NCBI RefSeq assembly: GCF_019038395.1
Contig: NZ_JAGFXZ010000002.1
Location: 1-64,000, forward strand
Reading direction: 5' to 3'
DNA from: Acinetobacter sp. BY419
Lineage (GTDB): Bacteria > Pseudomonadota > Gammaproteobacteria > Pseudomonadales > Moraxellaceae
Length of the DNA: 64,000 bases
In this document: positions 1-8,600 of the stretch, piece after piece
How positions within the stretch are numbered: the stretch's first letter is position 1
Layout of the letters: each line of letters starts with the position of its first letter
The notes under the pieces: model-generated
Databases searched by the model: none
What the model was told of the DNA's origin: nothing
What the model saw: the letters and a program-made list of their open reading frames with translations, nothing else
Position numbers and translations under genes: made by a program

Positions 1-107
1 AAACGTTCAAGATCCTTGCTGAGCGTTATCGAAATAGAGGCAAAAGACTCGGTTTGAGATTCAATTTAATTGCTGGTATCTATAACCTGGAACTGAGTAA
101 AAAATGA
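1..107 (+). mobile_element. IS5-family transposase, 3' end only
   Basis: The frame starting at base 3 is open from the window edge to a TGA at 105-107 and reads as the C-terminal tail of a DDE transposase of the IS5 family, with the typical ending AERYRNRGKRLGLRFNLI followed by AGIYNLEL. That arginine-rich tail after the last catalytic Glu is characteristic of IS5/IS1031-like enzymes. The rest of the gene lies left of the window, so it cannot be said whether the element is intact. I did not find a convincing terminal inverted repeat before metG. The stop codon overlaps the start of the next small ORF as ATGA. Confidence 0.75.
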
Positions 108-295
108 TTTATGAAAGAAGTCTAATACATTCACAAACTAAAATTTATTTACAGGAAGAAAAATGGTTTGAGAGGCTGATTGAACTCACTAATAAAAAAC
201 TAACTCAATCGACAGGCTTATTGGAAAAGCATAAGATTCAGGATGAATTTTTGCCTAAGTTGATTGAAATTAAGGAAGAAGCATATAAAGGTTAG
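104..295 (+). CDS. small hypothetical protein, overlaps transposase stop
   Basis: A 63-residue protein starting on the ATGA overlap with the transposase stop, which suggests translational coupling if it is real. It is charged and probably mostly helical, with many Lys and Glu residues, no signal peptide and no membrane segment. I recognise no family. It ends just before a strong bidirectional hairpin terminator, which fits a genuine transcription unit coming from the left. It could be a passenger or accessory ORF of the insertion element, or the remains of a gene the element landed in. Confidence 0.4.
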   Translation: MIYERSLIHSQTKIYLQEEKWFERLIELTNKKLTQSTGLLEKHKIQDEFLPKLIEIKEEAYKG

Positions 296-308
296 TCTTC
301 TCTCTAAT

Positions 309-339
309 AAAAAAAGCCCCTACATCGTAGAGGCTTTTT
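309..339. terminator. bidirectional rho-independent terminator
   Basis: The arms AAAAAGCC(c)CTAC and GTAG(a)GGCTTTTT form a stem with flanking A and T tracts on both sides. It can end transcripts from the small ORF on the plus strand and metG on the minus strand. Confidence 0.8.
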
Positions 340-359
340 CTTATCTCAGATTTTATATC

Positions 360-2417
360 TTAAGACACTTTATCACCCGGTTTAGCACCCGATTCAGGTG
401 AAATCACCCAAACACCATCGCCATTACTCGCAGCGAGTACCATACCGTTTGAGATCCCAAAACGCATCTTTCGTGGTGCAAGGTTAGCCACCATCACCAC
501 CAATTTTCCTTTTAAGTCTTCAGGTTGGTAGAACTCACGAATACCGCTAAACACATTACGCGGTTCAGCTTCACCGACATTTAAAGTGAGTTGTAAAAGC
601 TTGTCAGAACCTTCAACATGAGCGGCTTCTAAAACTTCAGCCACACGTAAGTCAACTTTCATAAAGTCTTCGATGCCGATAATTTCAGCTTCGCCAACTT
701 TAGGTTCAGCTTTCTTCTCTTTGGCTTTTTCTTTTTTCTTTTCAACTTTTACAGGTTCAGCCGCAGCAGCTAAAGAATCTTTAGATGCATCCACCATTGC
801 CGCAACAGCTTTCGGATCTACACGTTGCATCAACGGTTGGAACAATGCAATTTCATGACTGACAAGAATCGTTTCACGAGAAGCGAAGTCGAAAGAAGCC
901 AATTGCAAGAAATCTTGAACTTGCCCAGCCAATGTTGGCAATACAGGTGCTAAATACACTGCCAATTGACGGAACAAGTTGATGCCCAGAGAACAAACGT
1001 CATGTACCTGCTGTTCCTGACCTTCCTGCTTCGCCAGTGCCCAAGGTTTTTTCTCGTCGATGTACTGGTTGGCTTTATCTGCAAGCGCCATGATTTCACG
1101 AATAGCAGCAGAGAATTCACGTGCTTCATACGCTTGTGCTATGGATGAACCAGCATCAATAAAGCTTTGCACCAGTTCAGGCTCGGCACAAGTTGCACTT
1201 AGCTTGTTATCGAATTTGGTGTTGATGAATTTTGCACAGCGGCTGGCAATATTCACGACTTTACCGACGAGGTCTGAGTTTACTTTCTGAACGAAATCAT
1301 CAAGGTTTAAGTCAGAATCTTCAACTTTGTCAGAAAGTTTAGATGCAAAATAATAACGCAGATATTCAGGGTTTAAATGCTCTAAATAGGTTTCGGCTTT
1401 AATGAAGGTGCCGCGAGATTTTGACATCTTTTGACCATTCACTGTCAAGAAACCATTTACGAATAAACCTGATGGCGTACGGTAGTTTGCACCTTCAAGC
1501 ATTGCCGGCCAGAACAAGGCATGGAAATAGACAATGTCTTTACCAATGAAGTGATAGACCTCATTTTCAGAGTCTTTTTTCCAGTAGTCGTCAAAATTTA
1601 ATTCAGGACGTTTGGTTTTGATGTAGTTTTCAAAACTCGACATATAACCAATCGGTGCATCAACCCAAACATAGAAATATTTGTTTGGTGCATCCGGAAT
1701 TCCAAAACCGAAATATGGTGCATCACGTGAGATGTCCCAGTCGTTCAGGCCATTTTCAAACCATTCATCCAGTTTGTTGGCAATCGATACTGGCAGACGA
1801 CCTTCATCACGGGTCCATTTTTGCAGGTATTCACCAAAATTCGGCAATTTAAAGAAGTAATGATCAGATGATTTTTCAACTGGTGTGGCGCCACTTAAAG
1901 TTGAATGTGGATTCAACAGCTCTGTTGCATTATAGGTTGCACCGCAGACTTCACATGAATCGCCGTACTGATCTTCTGCCTTGCATTTAGGGCAGGTGCC
2001 TTTAATGAAACGGTCTGACAGGAACATGCCTTTTTCAGGATCAAAAAGCTGGGTCACCGGACGCACTGCAATATTGCCAGCGTCACGGTTTTTTACATAG
2101 ATTTCAGAGGCACGGGCACGGTTGGTATCACTATGCGTAGAATCATAATGGTCGAAATGCACCCCAAAACCGTCAAAATCACGAATATGCTCTTTTTGCA
2201 CATTGGCAATTTGCGCTTCAGGAGAAATGCCATTCGCTTCGGCACGCAGCATGATTGCGGTTCCGTGAGCATCATCCGCACAGACATAAGTCACCTCATG
2301 ACCCATCGCGCGCATCGCACGTACCCAAATATCTGCTTGGATATAGCCAAGTAAGTGACCCATATGAATCGGGCCATTGGCGTAGGGAAGGGCGTTAGTG
2401 ACTAAGATATTACGCAC
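360..2417 (-). CDS. metG: methionyl-tRNA synthetase
   Basis: Charges tRNA-Met with methionine using ATP, in the cytoplasm. It is a class I synthetase of 685 residues, the length of the long bacterial MetRS form with a C-terminal tRNA-binding domain. The HIGH-type motif is HMGH at residues 18-21 and the KMSKS motif is at 330-334. A zinc knuckle with CPKC and CEVC is near residues 140-160. The last ~110 residues, after a Lys/Glu/Ala-rich linker, form the EMAP/Arc1p-like OB fold ([17 protein letters not shown]) used for dimerisation and tRNA binding. The gene stands alone, ending at the hairpin at 309-339. Identification is secure. Confidence 0.98.
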   Translation of the reverse strand: MRNILVTNALPYANGPIHMGHLLGYIQADIWVRAMRAMGHEVTYVCADDAHGTAIMLRAEANGISPEAQIANVQKEHIRDFDGFGVHFDHYDSTHSDTNRARASEIYVKNRDAGNIAVRPVTQLFDPEKGMFLSDRFIKGTCPKCKAEDQYGDSCEVCGATYNATELLNPHSTLSGATPVEKSSDHYFFKLPNFGEYLQKWTRDEGRLPVSIANKLDEWFENGLNDWDISRDAPYFGFGIPDAPNKYFYVWVDAPIGYMSSFENYIKTKRPELNFDDYWKKDSENEVYHFIGKDIVYFHALFWPAMLEGANYRTPSGLFVNGFLTVNGQKMSKSRGTFIKAETYLEHLNPEYLRYYFASKLSDKVEDSDLNLDDFVQKVNSDLVGKVVNIASRCAKFINTKFDNKLSATCAEPELVQSFIDAGSSIAQAYEAREFSAAIREIMALADKANQYIDEKKPWALAKQEGQEQQVHDVCSLGINLFRQLAVYLAPVLPTLAGQVQDFLQLASFDFASRETILVSHEIALFQPLMQRVDPKAVAAMVDASKDSLAAAAEPVKVEKKKEKAKEKKAEPKVGEAEIIGIEDFMKVDLRVAEVLEAAHVEGSDKLLQLTLNVGEAEPRNVFSGIREFYQPEDLKGKLVVMVANLAPRKMRFGISNGMVLAASNGDGVWVISPESGAKPGDKVS

Positions 2418-2590
2418 GGATCTGACTCTCTCATTCGTATATTATGCAAGGTGCATGATTTTACCTGAGATAAGAAAAAGTTGCATAAGGCTTTTGGTGA
2501 ATTCTTCAAAAATGCTCAAAGTTTCATCGTTCATGCTTTTGAATTTGATAAGCTGTTTATATATCAATGAAAAATAACAACGATTAAATA

Positions 2591-3175
2591 ATGCTAAAAT
2601 TTTTAAAAATGATGCTGAAAGTATTTACTTATATTGTCATCATACCCTGTGCGGTCGTCATTTTTTGCTTAATAATTTCATTAAAGATACAAGATGATAG
2701 GTTATATCAAGCAAGATGGGATGAGTCATTTAGGGCTGATCGTGAACAGTTCCCAAACTTGGAGCAACCTATTTTTTATTTCAGCCGCCGTCATGGTGGT
2801 GATTGGGGAGTTTGGGTGGTCGTCTATCCACTGAATGCAAAAACCAAACAAGAGTTTTTAAATCAATGGCAGAAGAGTGAAGCGAAAACTGTTGAGCATA
2901 TTGAATGTATTCAACCGACGGTAAAGAAACGTTGGAAAACATGGCATTCCAATATTCATTATGTTGTTTCGGATCCATGGTTTAAGTTGCCTAGACAAGA
3001 AAGAGTTCGAGATTCATTCATTGTTTTTGGTTCAGAAAAACAGATTAAAACTGTTGAACAGGCATGTCAGGAACCCATGTTTAAAAAGATTGAGAAAGCC
3101 AAACCTTACTATAATAATTATTGGGCAATCGCTGAAAAACAAAAGTTATTGTTGAGCGTAAATGGTTTTTATTAA
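2591..3175 (+). CDS. membrane-anchored hypothetical protein
   Basis: A 194-residue protein with one hydrophobic segment at about residues 9-30 (VFTYIVIIPCAVVIFCLIISL), most likely an uncleaved inner-membrane anchor. The rest is a soluble domain rich in Trp, Tyr and Lys, presumably periplasmic. I recognise no family or catalytic motif. The start has no clear Shine-Dalgarno sequence, and two further ATG codons lie at residues 7 and 8. It is transcribed divergently from metG, with 173 bp between the starts. The next gene begins 116 bp downstream. Confidence 0.6.
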   Translation: MLKFLKMMLKVFTYIVIIPCAVVIFCLIISLKIQDDRLYQARWDESFRADREQFPNLEQPIFYFSRRHGGDWGVWVVVYPLNAKTKQEFLNQWQKSEAKTVEHIECIQPTVKKRWKTWHSNIHYVVSDPWFKLPRQERVRDSFIVFGSEKQIKTVEQACQEPMFKKIEKAKPYYNNYWAIAEKQKLLLSVNGFY

Positions 3176-3291
3176 AACCAGGAATGATTGAGTTTAGTTA
3201 AATCGTTAAAACATCCGACTTAGCACTACGAGCCTAGCAAGAATCGTGGATAATAGTGCGCTATTGCATTTATTAAAAGAGTAAGCCGTCC

Positions 3292-4095
3292 ATGATTGAT
3301 TATGACGACTATGAAGATGACCAGCCTGTCACGCGCATTAAGCAAAATGTGGCAAGCCAAAAAAAATTAGGTAGTCAGATTTTAAGAGATGCAGAAGCTT
3401 ATCTTGAAGGCATCTCGGCAGATGAACATACACTTTTAATCAAAACCTTATCGAGTTTAGTCGCGCAAGATGCTTACTTTCAAGTGCTTGCAGATCAGCT
3501 GGATCAACCGATTGGCGCGAAGTTTGCCAATGATGCTTTAAACCTTATACATTTTTGGCCGGCCATTCACCAACTTGAAGATGTTGAGCCATGCAATTTG
3601 CTCGATATGATCAACAGTGAATATTTCCAAACGGAAATGCTCAAAGCCTTTGATGCCTTAGAGATTGATGAAAATATCAAAGCAAAGCGCCGTTTGGTGT
3701 TGCTTGAAAGCTTGAAAATGTACAAGCTTGGCTTCTATAGCGGTTGTATTCCAAATGTCTACGCGCAGCTTGAAGGTATTTTGACTGATATTCTGATTAA
3801 AACAGGCTACTTAAAACAAAATGGAACCAAGTTTGTCGATGTCTATAAAATTGTTCCGGGTTTAAAAGGCAATGAAATTAAAAGCCTGTGGCATAAGTCC
3901 AAAATTGCCATTGAACTGAATCCGTATTTTGCTGAACTTGCCGCCTATAAAATGGATTCAAGCTCGAATGTGACCATGACCCGTCATAACATGCTACATG
4001 GCACAGATGTAGACAATTTCAATCAAGCACGCAGCTTCATTCTGTTTATATGGTTGTTCTCTGCGGTCAGTTTTATGAGTACTTTGCGTGCTTAA
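3292..4095 (+). CDS. hypothetical protein with HEPN-like C-terminal motif
   Basis: A 267-residue soluble protein. The N-terminal ~30 residues are acidic (MIDYDDYEDD). The middle is helical and contains LLESLKMYKLGFYSGCIPN and AQLEGILTDILIKTG, a pattern of paired helices often seen in HEPN-fold proteins. Near the C-terminus an R-x4-H motif (TRHNMLHG, Arg231 and His236) matches the catalytic signature of HEPN RNases. A hydrophobic tail follows (ILFIWLFSAVSFMSTLRA). HEPN domains occur in toxins, abortive infection proteins and RNA-processing enzymes. No partner antitoxin gene is adjacent. The HEPN assignment rests on the motif only, and no function can be given. Confidence 0.7.
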   Translation: MIDYDDYEDDQPVTRIKQNVASQKKLGSQILRDAEAYLEGISADEHTLLIKTLSSLVAQDAYFQVLADQLDQPIGAKFANDALNLIHFWPAIHQLEDVEPCNLLDMINSEYFQTEMLKAFDALEIDENIKAKRRLVLLESLKMYKLGFYSGCIPNVYAQLEGILTDILIKTGYLKQNGTKFVDVYKIVPGLKGNEIKSLWHKSKIAIELNPYFAELAAYKMDSSSNVTMTRHNMLHGTDVDNFNQARSFILFIWLFSAVSFMSTLRA

Positions 4096-4479
4096 TCTGA
4101 AGTAATGTCTCTTGATACATTTGTATCCGATAAATATCTGATGTGGATTGGTAACAAGCCACTCTTTAGCTTTGAAAATTACGCTATGACAGCATGAATT
4201 AGCAAGCTTAAGAAAATGTGATGACAGGATTACAAAGGAATGCTTTGCCTGAAACTCATCGAATAAATTTAGCTGAATGTGCAAAAGACAACCCGGCCAC
4301 CTCAGTCCATTATTTTCCATCTGAAATATTGCATTGACGGGCGTCATGCTACATATTGCAAACAATAGCAACAACATGTACAGGCTTTGTTGCAGTTTGC
4401 TTACTATGCTCAAATCGCGCGATGCTTTGTGCTAAAAAATGTTTGATTGTTTATATGATATGCCTAAGGAGGGTACCTC
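4096..4479. other. 384-bp gap before hydrophilin-like gene
   Basis: There is no convincing gene here. A minus-strand ORF at 3994-4413 begins with a hydrophobic stretch but runs into the 3' end of the preceding gene and has no ribosome-binding site I can see, so I discount it. A 10-bp palindrome ATCGCGCGAT lies at 4413-4422. The last 20 bases hold a near-perfect Shine-Dalgarno (AAGGAGGG) for the gene at 4480. The region probably contains the promoter of that gene, but I cannot place it with confidence. Confidence 0.4.
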
Positions 4480-5268
4480 ATGACTCAGCAGAACCAAAGC
4501 AATGCATCAAAGCAAAATCAAGATAAAGAACAACATGCACGCGAATTGAATGATCAGGTCGCAAAAGAGCAAAAGCAAAACGAAATCGATAAAAAGCACA
4601 ATCAGGAACATAAGAGCGGGCAAACCGCCAAGACCAATTCCGATGAGAAGTCTGATACTCAGCATAACGTCAAAGATGCCAATGCTGAGCAAAAAGACGG
4701 TTCTAAAGAGAGTGATTCAGATCACAAAACTGAAAGCTTCAAGATAGATGACCTGAAAGCGAAGGCAATTGCGATTGGTGAAGAGCTGTTGCAAAAAGGT
4801 GAAAAGCTTCTGAATGAGCTCAAACATGGTAAATCTGACGGCCAGCAAAACGATGAGCAAGGTTCAGATCAGGCGAAAAAGGCCAAAGCGGATCAGACAT
4901 CTGAACATAAATCATCTAACAAGTCAGACCAACATAATACTAAAGACGGTCAGACTGATCAGCAGGCGGGTATGGCAAACTTAAAAGATGAAGCCATGCA
5001 CAAGTTTGAAGATACCAGACAGAAAATCACGGAATTAGTGAGTGAAGCCTCTGCTAAATTCGCTGATCTGAAACAGATGGCGACTGATACCATGAATAAA
5101 ATGAAGGATAATCAATCTAAGGAGAGTGATTCTGATCAGCAGCAGGATGCTAAAGATAAAGATTCAGAGAGCAATTCCCAGTCCAAAAAGGATGAATCTA
5201 AACCAGATCAGGATAAAAATACAAAGGATCAACAGGACAAGTCTGGAAACAATAAAAATCAGAAATAA
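4480..5268 (+). CDS. hydrophilin-like intrinsically disordered protein
   Basis: A 262-residue protein made almost wholly of Lys, Gln, Asp, Glu, Ser, Asn and His. It has no Cys or Trp, no signal peptide and no membrane segment. Two short amphipathic helical islands (IDDLKAKAIAIGEELLQKGE near residue 90, and LKDEAMHKFEDTRQKITELV near 170) interrupt the low-complexity sequence. This matches hydrophilins and LEA-like proteins, which protect cells during drying. In A. baumannii disordered proteins called DtpA and DtpB have that role, and kinship here is an inference from composition. The start follows a very strong AAGGAGGG, pointing to high expression. A perfect 10-bp stem follows the stop. Confidence 0.75.
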   Translation: MTQQNQSNASKQNQDKEQHARELNDQVAKEQKQNEIDKKHNQEHKSGQTAKTNSDEKSDTQHNVKDANAEQKDGSKESDSDHKTESFKIDDLKAKAIAIGEELLQKGEKLLNELKHGKSDGQQNDEQGSDQAKKAKADQTSEHKSSNKSDQHNTKDGQTDQQAGMANLKDEAMHKFEDTRQKITELVSEASAKFADLKQMATDTMNKMKDNQSKESDSDQQQDAKDKDSESNSQSKKDESKPDQDKNTKDQQDKSGNNKNQK

Positions 5269-5280
5269 TCTGTGATCAGA

Positions 5281-5310
5281 GCCACTTTAATCACAGAGGG
5301 TTAAAGTGGC
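5281..5310 (+). terminator. hairpin after hydrophilin-like gene
   Basis: A perfect 10-bp stem (GCCACTTTAA with TTAAAGTGGC) and a 10-nt loop begins 12 bp after the stop. No clean T tract follows, so it may act as a weak terminator or a 3' stabilising hairpin. Confidence 0.55.
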
Positions 5311-5553
5311 TTGCTACACCTAAAATCAATAAAAAATTATTCTCGCCTCAAAAACAATCTGTTCTGTTTTCTCACTTATTCATTTTTCATTATTTCTATC
5401 ACTAGGATTTCATAAAATATTTCATAAAACCAAGTAAAATGGTTGGAAATTGAAGATATCTCTTTCATCTTCTCCAACACAGTGCTTAACCTTAGCCCAA
5501 AACCCCGTTAAACTAAGCTATTCAGATGTTGATCTACATTTTTGGAGTAACCT

Positions 5554-6819
5554 ATGTCGTGGCTTTCTTCGCTTAAATCGGTTTTTTCGCCTTCCAAGGA
5601 GGTGAACGAAGAAGCTGTGCAGAACGTACTGCAAAACTATATCTTGCCAAATTCCAGCAATGCCTTGAAAGATCGCATTACTCAGGTCAATGTACAGGGT
5701 GAGATTCTGCAAATCACCCTGAATACCTATCCTGAAGAAAAACAACAGCTGCAACAGATCCATGACGAATTGGCAGAAGCTTTGCAAAAATGTGGGATTC
5801 AAGAGCTGAACATGCATGTAATTCAGCAAAAAACTGGGCCTAAAAGTAATAAATCGGGTGGCTGTGGGCATAACCATGCCGAAGGTGAAAGCTATTCAAG
5901 CCAGCCTAAAGCAGAAGCGAAACCAGATCTTCCTCCTGTAGTGGATGCATCGGCTCAACCGATAAAAGCAGAAGAAGCTGATCCGAATAATCCACCGATT
6001 CAAAAAGCTGCACCACAACAGCGGGATGTTCCGAAACATCCGCGTATTCAATATGTGATTCTGGTGTCATCTGGCAAAGGGGGGGTGGGTAAATCGACTA
6101 CTACCGTGAATTTGGCCTTGGCGCTAAAGAAATTGGGCTTGCGAGTAGGCGTTCTGGATGCCGATATTTACGGTCCAAGTATTCCGACCATGCTCGGTAA
6201 TGCCGGCAAAACGCCAATGATCGAAGCAGAGCAGTTTGTGCCCATCGAAGCCTATGGAATGGCGGTGTTATCGATTGGACATTTAACTGGAGATCACAAT
6301 ACCCCGGTCGCTTGGCGCGGTCCCAAAGCCACCGGTGCATTAATGCAGTTGTTCAATCAGACCCTATGGCCAGATCTTGATGTTCTGATGATTGATATGC
6401 CGCCTGGCACGGGTGATATCCAGTTAACTCTGGCGCAGCGTATTCCGGTAACGGGCGCAGTAATTGTGACAACCCCACAAAACGTGGCCTTGCTGGATGC
6501 GACCAAAGGCATCGAATTGTTTAACCGCGTGCAGATTCCGATCATGGGCGTGATTGAAAACATGTCGACTCATATCTGCTCAAATTGCGGTTTTGAGGAA
6601 CAGATTTTTGGTACAGGCGGGGGAGATAAGCTGTCTGAGCAATATCAAATTCCGTTATTGGGCCGCTTACCTTTGGACGCTAAAATTCGTGAAAATGCGG
6701 ATGCCGGTAAACCATCGGTGATTGCCGGAGATGCTGCGGCAGAAAGCTATATGCTGATTGCAGAGAAAATCGCCGCACAGTTACCGAAAGCAGAAAAAGA
6801 TCATAGCCGAATTTTTTGA
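5554..6819 (+). CDS. apbC: Mrp/ApbC iron-sulfur carrier P-loop ATPase
   Basis: A scaffold or carrier of the Mrp/NBP35 family that delivers Fe-S clusters to apoproteins in the cytoplasm. It has 421 residues. The N-terminal ~95 residues resemble the MIP18/DUF59 domain. A linker holding GGCGHNHAEG (a possible extra metal site) and a Pro/Ala-rich stretch leads to the ATPase domain. The deviant Walker A is SGKGGVGKST at residues 173-182. MIDMPPGTGD is the Walker B/switch region. The cluster-binding CxxC is Cys342 and Cys345 (CSNCG). It is transcribed alone and followed by a clear terminator. The His/Cys linker makes it somewhat longer than the E. coli protein. Confidence 0.93.
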   Translation: MSWLSSLKSVFSPSKEVNEEAVQNVLQNYILPNSSNALKDRITQVNVQGEILQITLNTYPEEKQQLQQIHDELAEALQKCGIQELNMHVIQQKTGPKSNKSGGCGHNHAEGESYSSQPKAEAKPDLPPVVDASAQPIKAEEADPNNPPIQKAAPQQRDVPKHPRIQYVILVSSGKGGVGKSTTTVNLALALKKLGLRVGVLDADIYGPSIPTMLGNAGKTPMIEAEQFVPIEAYGMAVLSIGHLTGDHNTPVAWRGPKATGALMQLFNQTLWPDLDVLMIDMPPGTGDIQLTLAQRIPVTGAVIVTTPQNVALLDATKGIELFNRVQIPIMGVIENMSTHICSNCGFEEQIFGTGGGDKLSEQYQIPLLGRLPLDAKIRENADAGKPSVIAGDAAAESYMLIAEKIAAQLPKAEKDHSRIF

Positions 6820-6843
6820 TTTAATAGACAATTCAAACATTTT

Positions 6844-6871
6844 AGCCTTAGTTAAATACTAAGGCTTTTTT
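6844..6871 (+). terminator. rho-independent terminator of apbC
   Basis: An 8-bp stem AGCCTTAG / CTAAGGCT is followed at once by a run of T, 25 bp after the stop codon. Confidence 0.88.
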
Positions 6872-7077
6872 GATTTCTCAGTTTAAATCCCACTCGATTT
6901 AATTTGTTGAAATTGACTGAAATGACTGTCGCGTATTTATTCTGGTTTTTTTACTAAATTATTGAATTTATTTGGATAAAATAGATTTAAATTGAGGTTA
7001 TATGTTCTCTTACAATTATTTTTTTGCAGCATTGACCGAACTATTCTATGCTACGCGGATTAGAGCGAGGTCAAACT

Positions 7078-7671
7078 ATGATTTCATGGTTTTTTATTGG
7101 TTTAGTGGCAACCATTCTTTTAACACCAGGCCCAACCAATACCTTATTGGCATCTTCCGGCATACAGGTCGGACTTAAAAAAACATTTCGTTTAATTCCT
7201 GCTGAAGCTTTTGGTTATCTGATTGCTATTAGTTTCTGGGGTATTCTGATCGGAAAAATTTCTGTTCATCTTCCGCTGTTACCTACCATTCTCAAGCTGT
7301 TTAGTGCTGGCTATATTCTATTTCTTGCCGTGAAATTATGGCGAACAGCAGAACTCAGTGAAAACTTTGAAAAGGTATCGATTCGCGCGCGCGAGTTATT
7401 TTTGGCCACCTTGCTTAATCCCAAAGCCCTTTTATTTGCCTCTGCCATTTTTCCTGTGATTGTGTGGAAAAGCAGTCAGCATTATGTGGCTCATATGCTT
7501 GTTTTCTTGCTTTTGCTGATTCCGATTGCATTCTTCTGGACTTTTCTAGGCTCAATCCTGGCCAGAAAAAACAGCCGCTGGCTCAATCAGAAAAACCTGC
7601 AAAAAACCGCATCACTGGTGTTAATGAGTTTTTCTATTCCTTTAAGTTATTCTGCACTTTTAAGTTTGTAA
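7078..7671 (+). CDS. LysE-family amino acid exporter
   Basis: An inner-membrane protein of the LysE/RhtB superfamily, which exports amino acids or related small metabolites. The substrate cannot be told from sequence. The family motif LLTPGPTNTLL is in the first membrane segment and the conserved ATLLNPKALLFASAIFP lies in the middle. About six hydrophobic segments are visible. I start at 7078 because a GAGG sits 7 bases upstream and the protein then begins directly with a membrane segment (MISWFFIGLVA). The longer frame from 7048 would add ten polar residues. The gene stands alone between apbC and dcd. Confidence 0.85.
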   Translation: MISWFFIGLVATILLTPGPTNTLLASSGIQVGLKKTFRLIPAEAFGYLIAISFWGILIGKISVHLPLLPTILKLFSAGYILFLAVKLWRTAELSENFEKVSIRARELFLATLLNPKALLFASAIFPVIVWKSSQHYVAHMLVFLLLLIPIAFFWTFLGSILARKNSRWLNQKNLQKTASLVLMSFSIPLSYSALLSL

Positions 7672-7794
7672 GCCGATCTCGATCAGTAATTTTTTGACAA
7701 CTTTAGCTCAAAGCCCTTCACTTATTTTCATTAGTGTCAATTTCAGTTAAAGTACGTCGCAATAACTTGTTTTTAAGATTTTTGGATTATATCA

Positions 7795-8364
7795 ATGGCA
7801 ATTAAGTCTGATCGTTGGATTCGCGAAATGAGCGAAAAACACGGCATGATTGAACCGTATGCAGAAAACCAGGTACGTTTGGATGAAAATGGTCAAAAGC
7901 TGATTTCGTACGGCGTATCGAGCTACGGTTATGACGTGCGTTGTGCACGCGAATTTAAAGTATTCACCAATGTCCATTCTGCAATTGTCGATCCGAAGAA
8001 CTTTGATGAACGCAGCTTTATTGATATTGAGTCGGATGTTTGTATTATTCCACCCAACTCTTTTGCTTTAGCGCGTACAGTCGAGTATTTCCGTATTCCG
8101 CGGAATGTGTTGACAGTTTGTCTGGGTAAATCCACTTATGCACGTTGCGGCATTATCGTAAACGTGACTCCGCTTGAGCCAGAGTGGGAAGGTCATGTGA
8201 CTTTGGAATTTTCAAATACTACTACGCTTCCTGCGCGTATTTATGCAGGTGAAGGTGTGGCGCAAATGCTATTTTTTGAATCCGATGAAGTCTGTGAAAC
8301 CTCGTATAAAGATCGTGGTGGAAAATATCAAGGTCAGCAAGGTGTGACCTTACCGAAGACCTAA
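7795..8364 (+). CDS. dcd: dCTP deaminase
   Basis: Deaminates dCTP to dUTP, supplying dUMP for thymidylate synthesis, as a homotrimer in the cytoplasm. It has 189 residues, the usual length for the monofunctional enzyme of gammaproteobacteria. Recognisable blocks are the N-terminal [22 protein letters not shown], the [10 protein letters not shown] segment, the nucleotide-binding [13 protein letters not shown], and the [15 protein letters not shown] block, whose second Glu is the catalytic residue in characterised homologues. A clear terminator follows. The identification is secure. Confidence 0.97.
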   Translation: MAIKSDRWIREMSEKHGMIEPYAENQVRLDENGQKLISYGVSSYGYDVRCAREFKVFTNVHSAIVDPKNFDERSFIDIESDVCIIPPNSFALARTVEYFRIPRNVLTVCLGKSTYARCGIIVNVTPLEPEWEGHVTLEFSNTTTLPARIYAGEGVAQMLFFESDEVCETSYKDRGGKYQGQQGVTLPKT

Positions 8365-8384
8365 TTGCTTTAAGATATTGAATG

Positions 8385-8413
8385 ACGGGACTTTATGTCC
8401 CGTTTATTTTTTT
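8385..8413 (+). terminator. rho-independent terminator of dcd
   Basis: The stem ACGGGAC / GTCCCGT with loop TTTAT is followed by a T-rich tail with eight consecutive T. Confidence 0.88.
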
Positions 8414-8600
8414 TGAGATTTTCATTCATCGGAAACTCTTGTTTTTCGCCCCATTGACTTTGGCATCTGTATTAAAAGTCAGCATAATAGATTCCGCATA
8501 ACCACAAAAAAGATGTAATGCATCATAAAAAATTAAAGCTTGATGGCTGGGAAGCTGAAGCATAAAGATGCGGAGCATCAGATAAAAAGGAAAGAGCGAG

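Noticed and set aside
3994..4413. A 139-codon minus-strand ORF with a hydrophobic N-terminus
   Set aside because: It overlaps the 3' end of the HEPN-like gene on the opposite strand, has no ribosome-binding site I can see and looks like no known protein.
5518..5877. A 119-codon minus-strand ORF inside apbC
   Set aside because: It is an antisense shadow of the Mrp gene.
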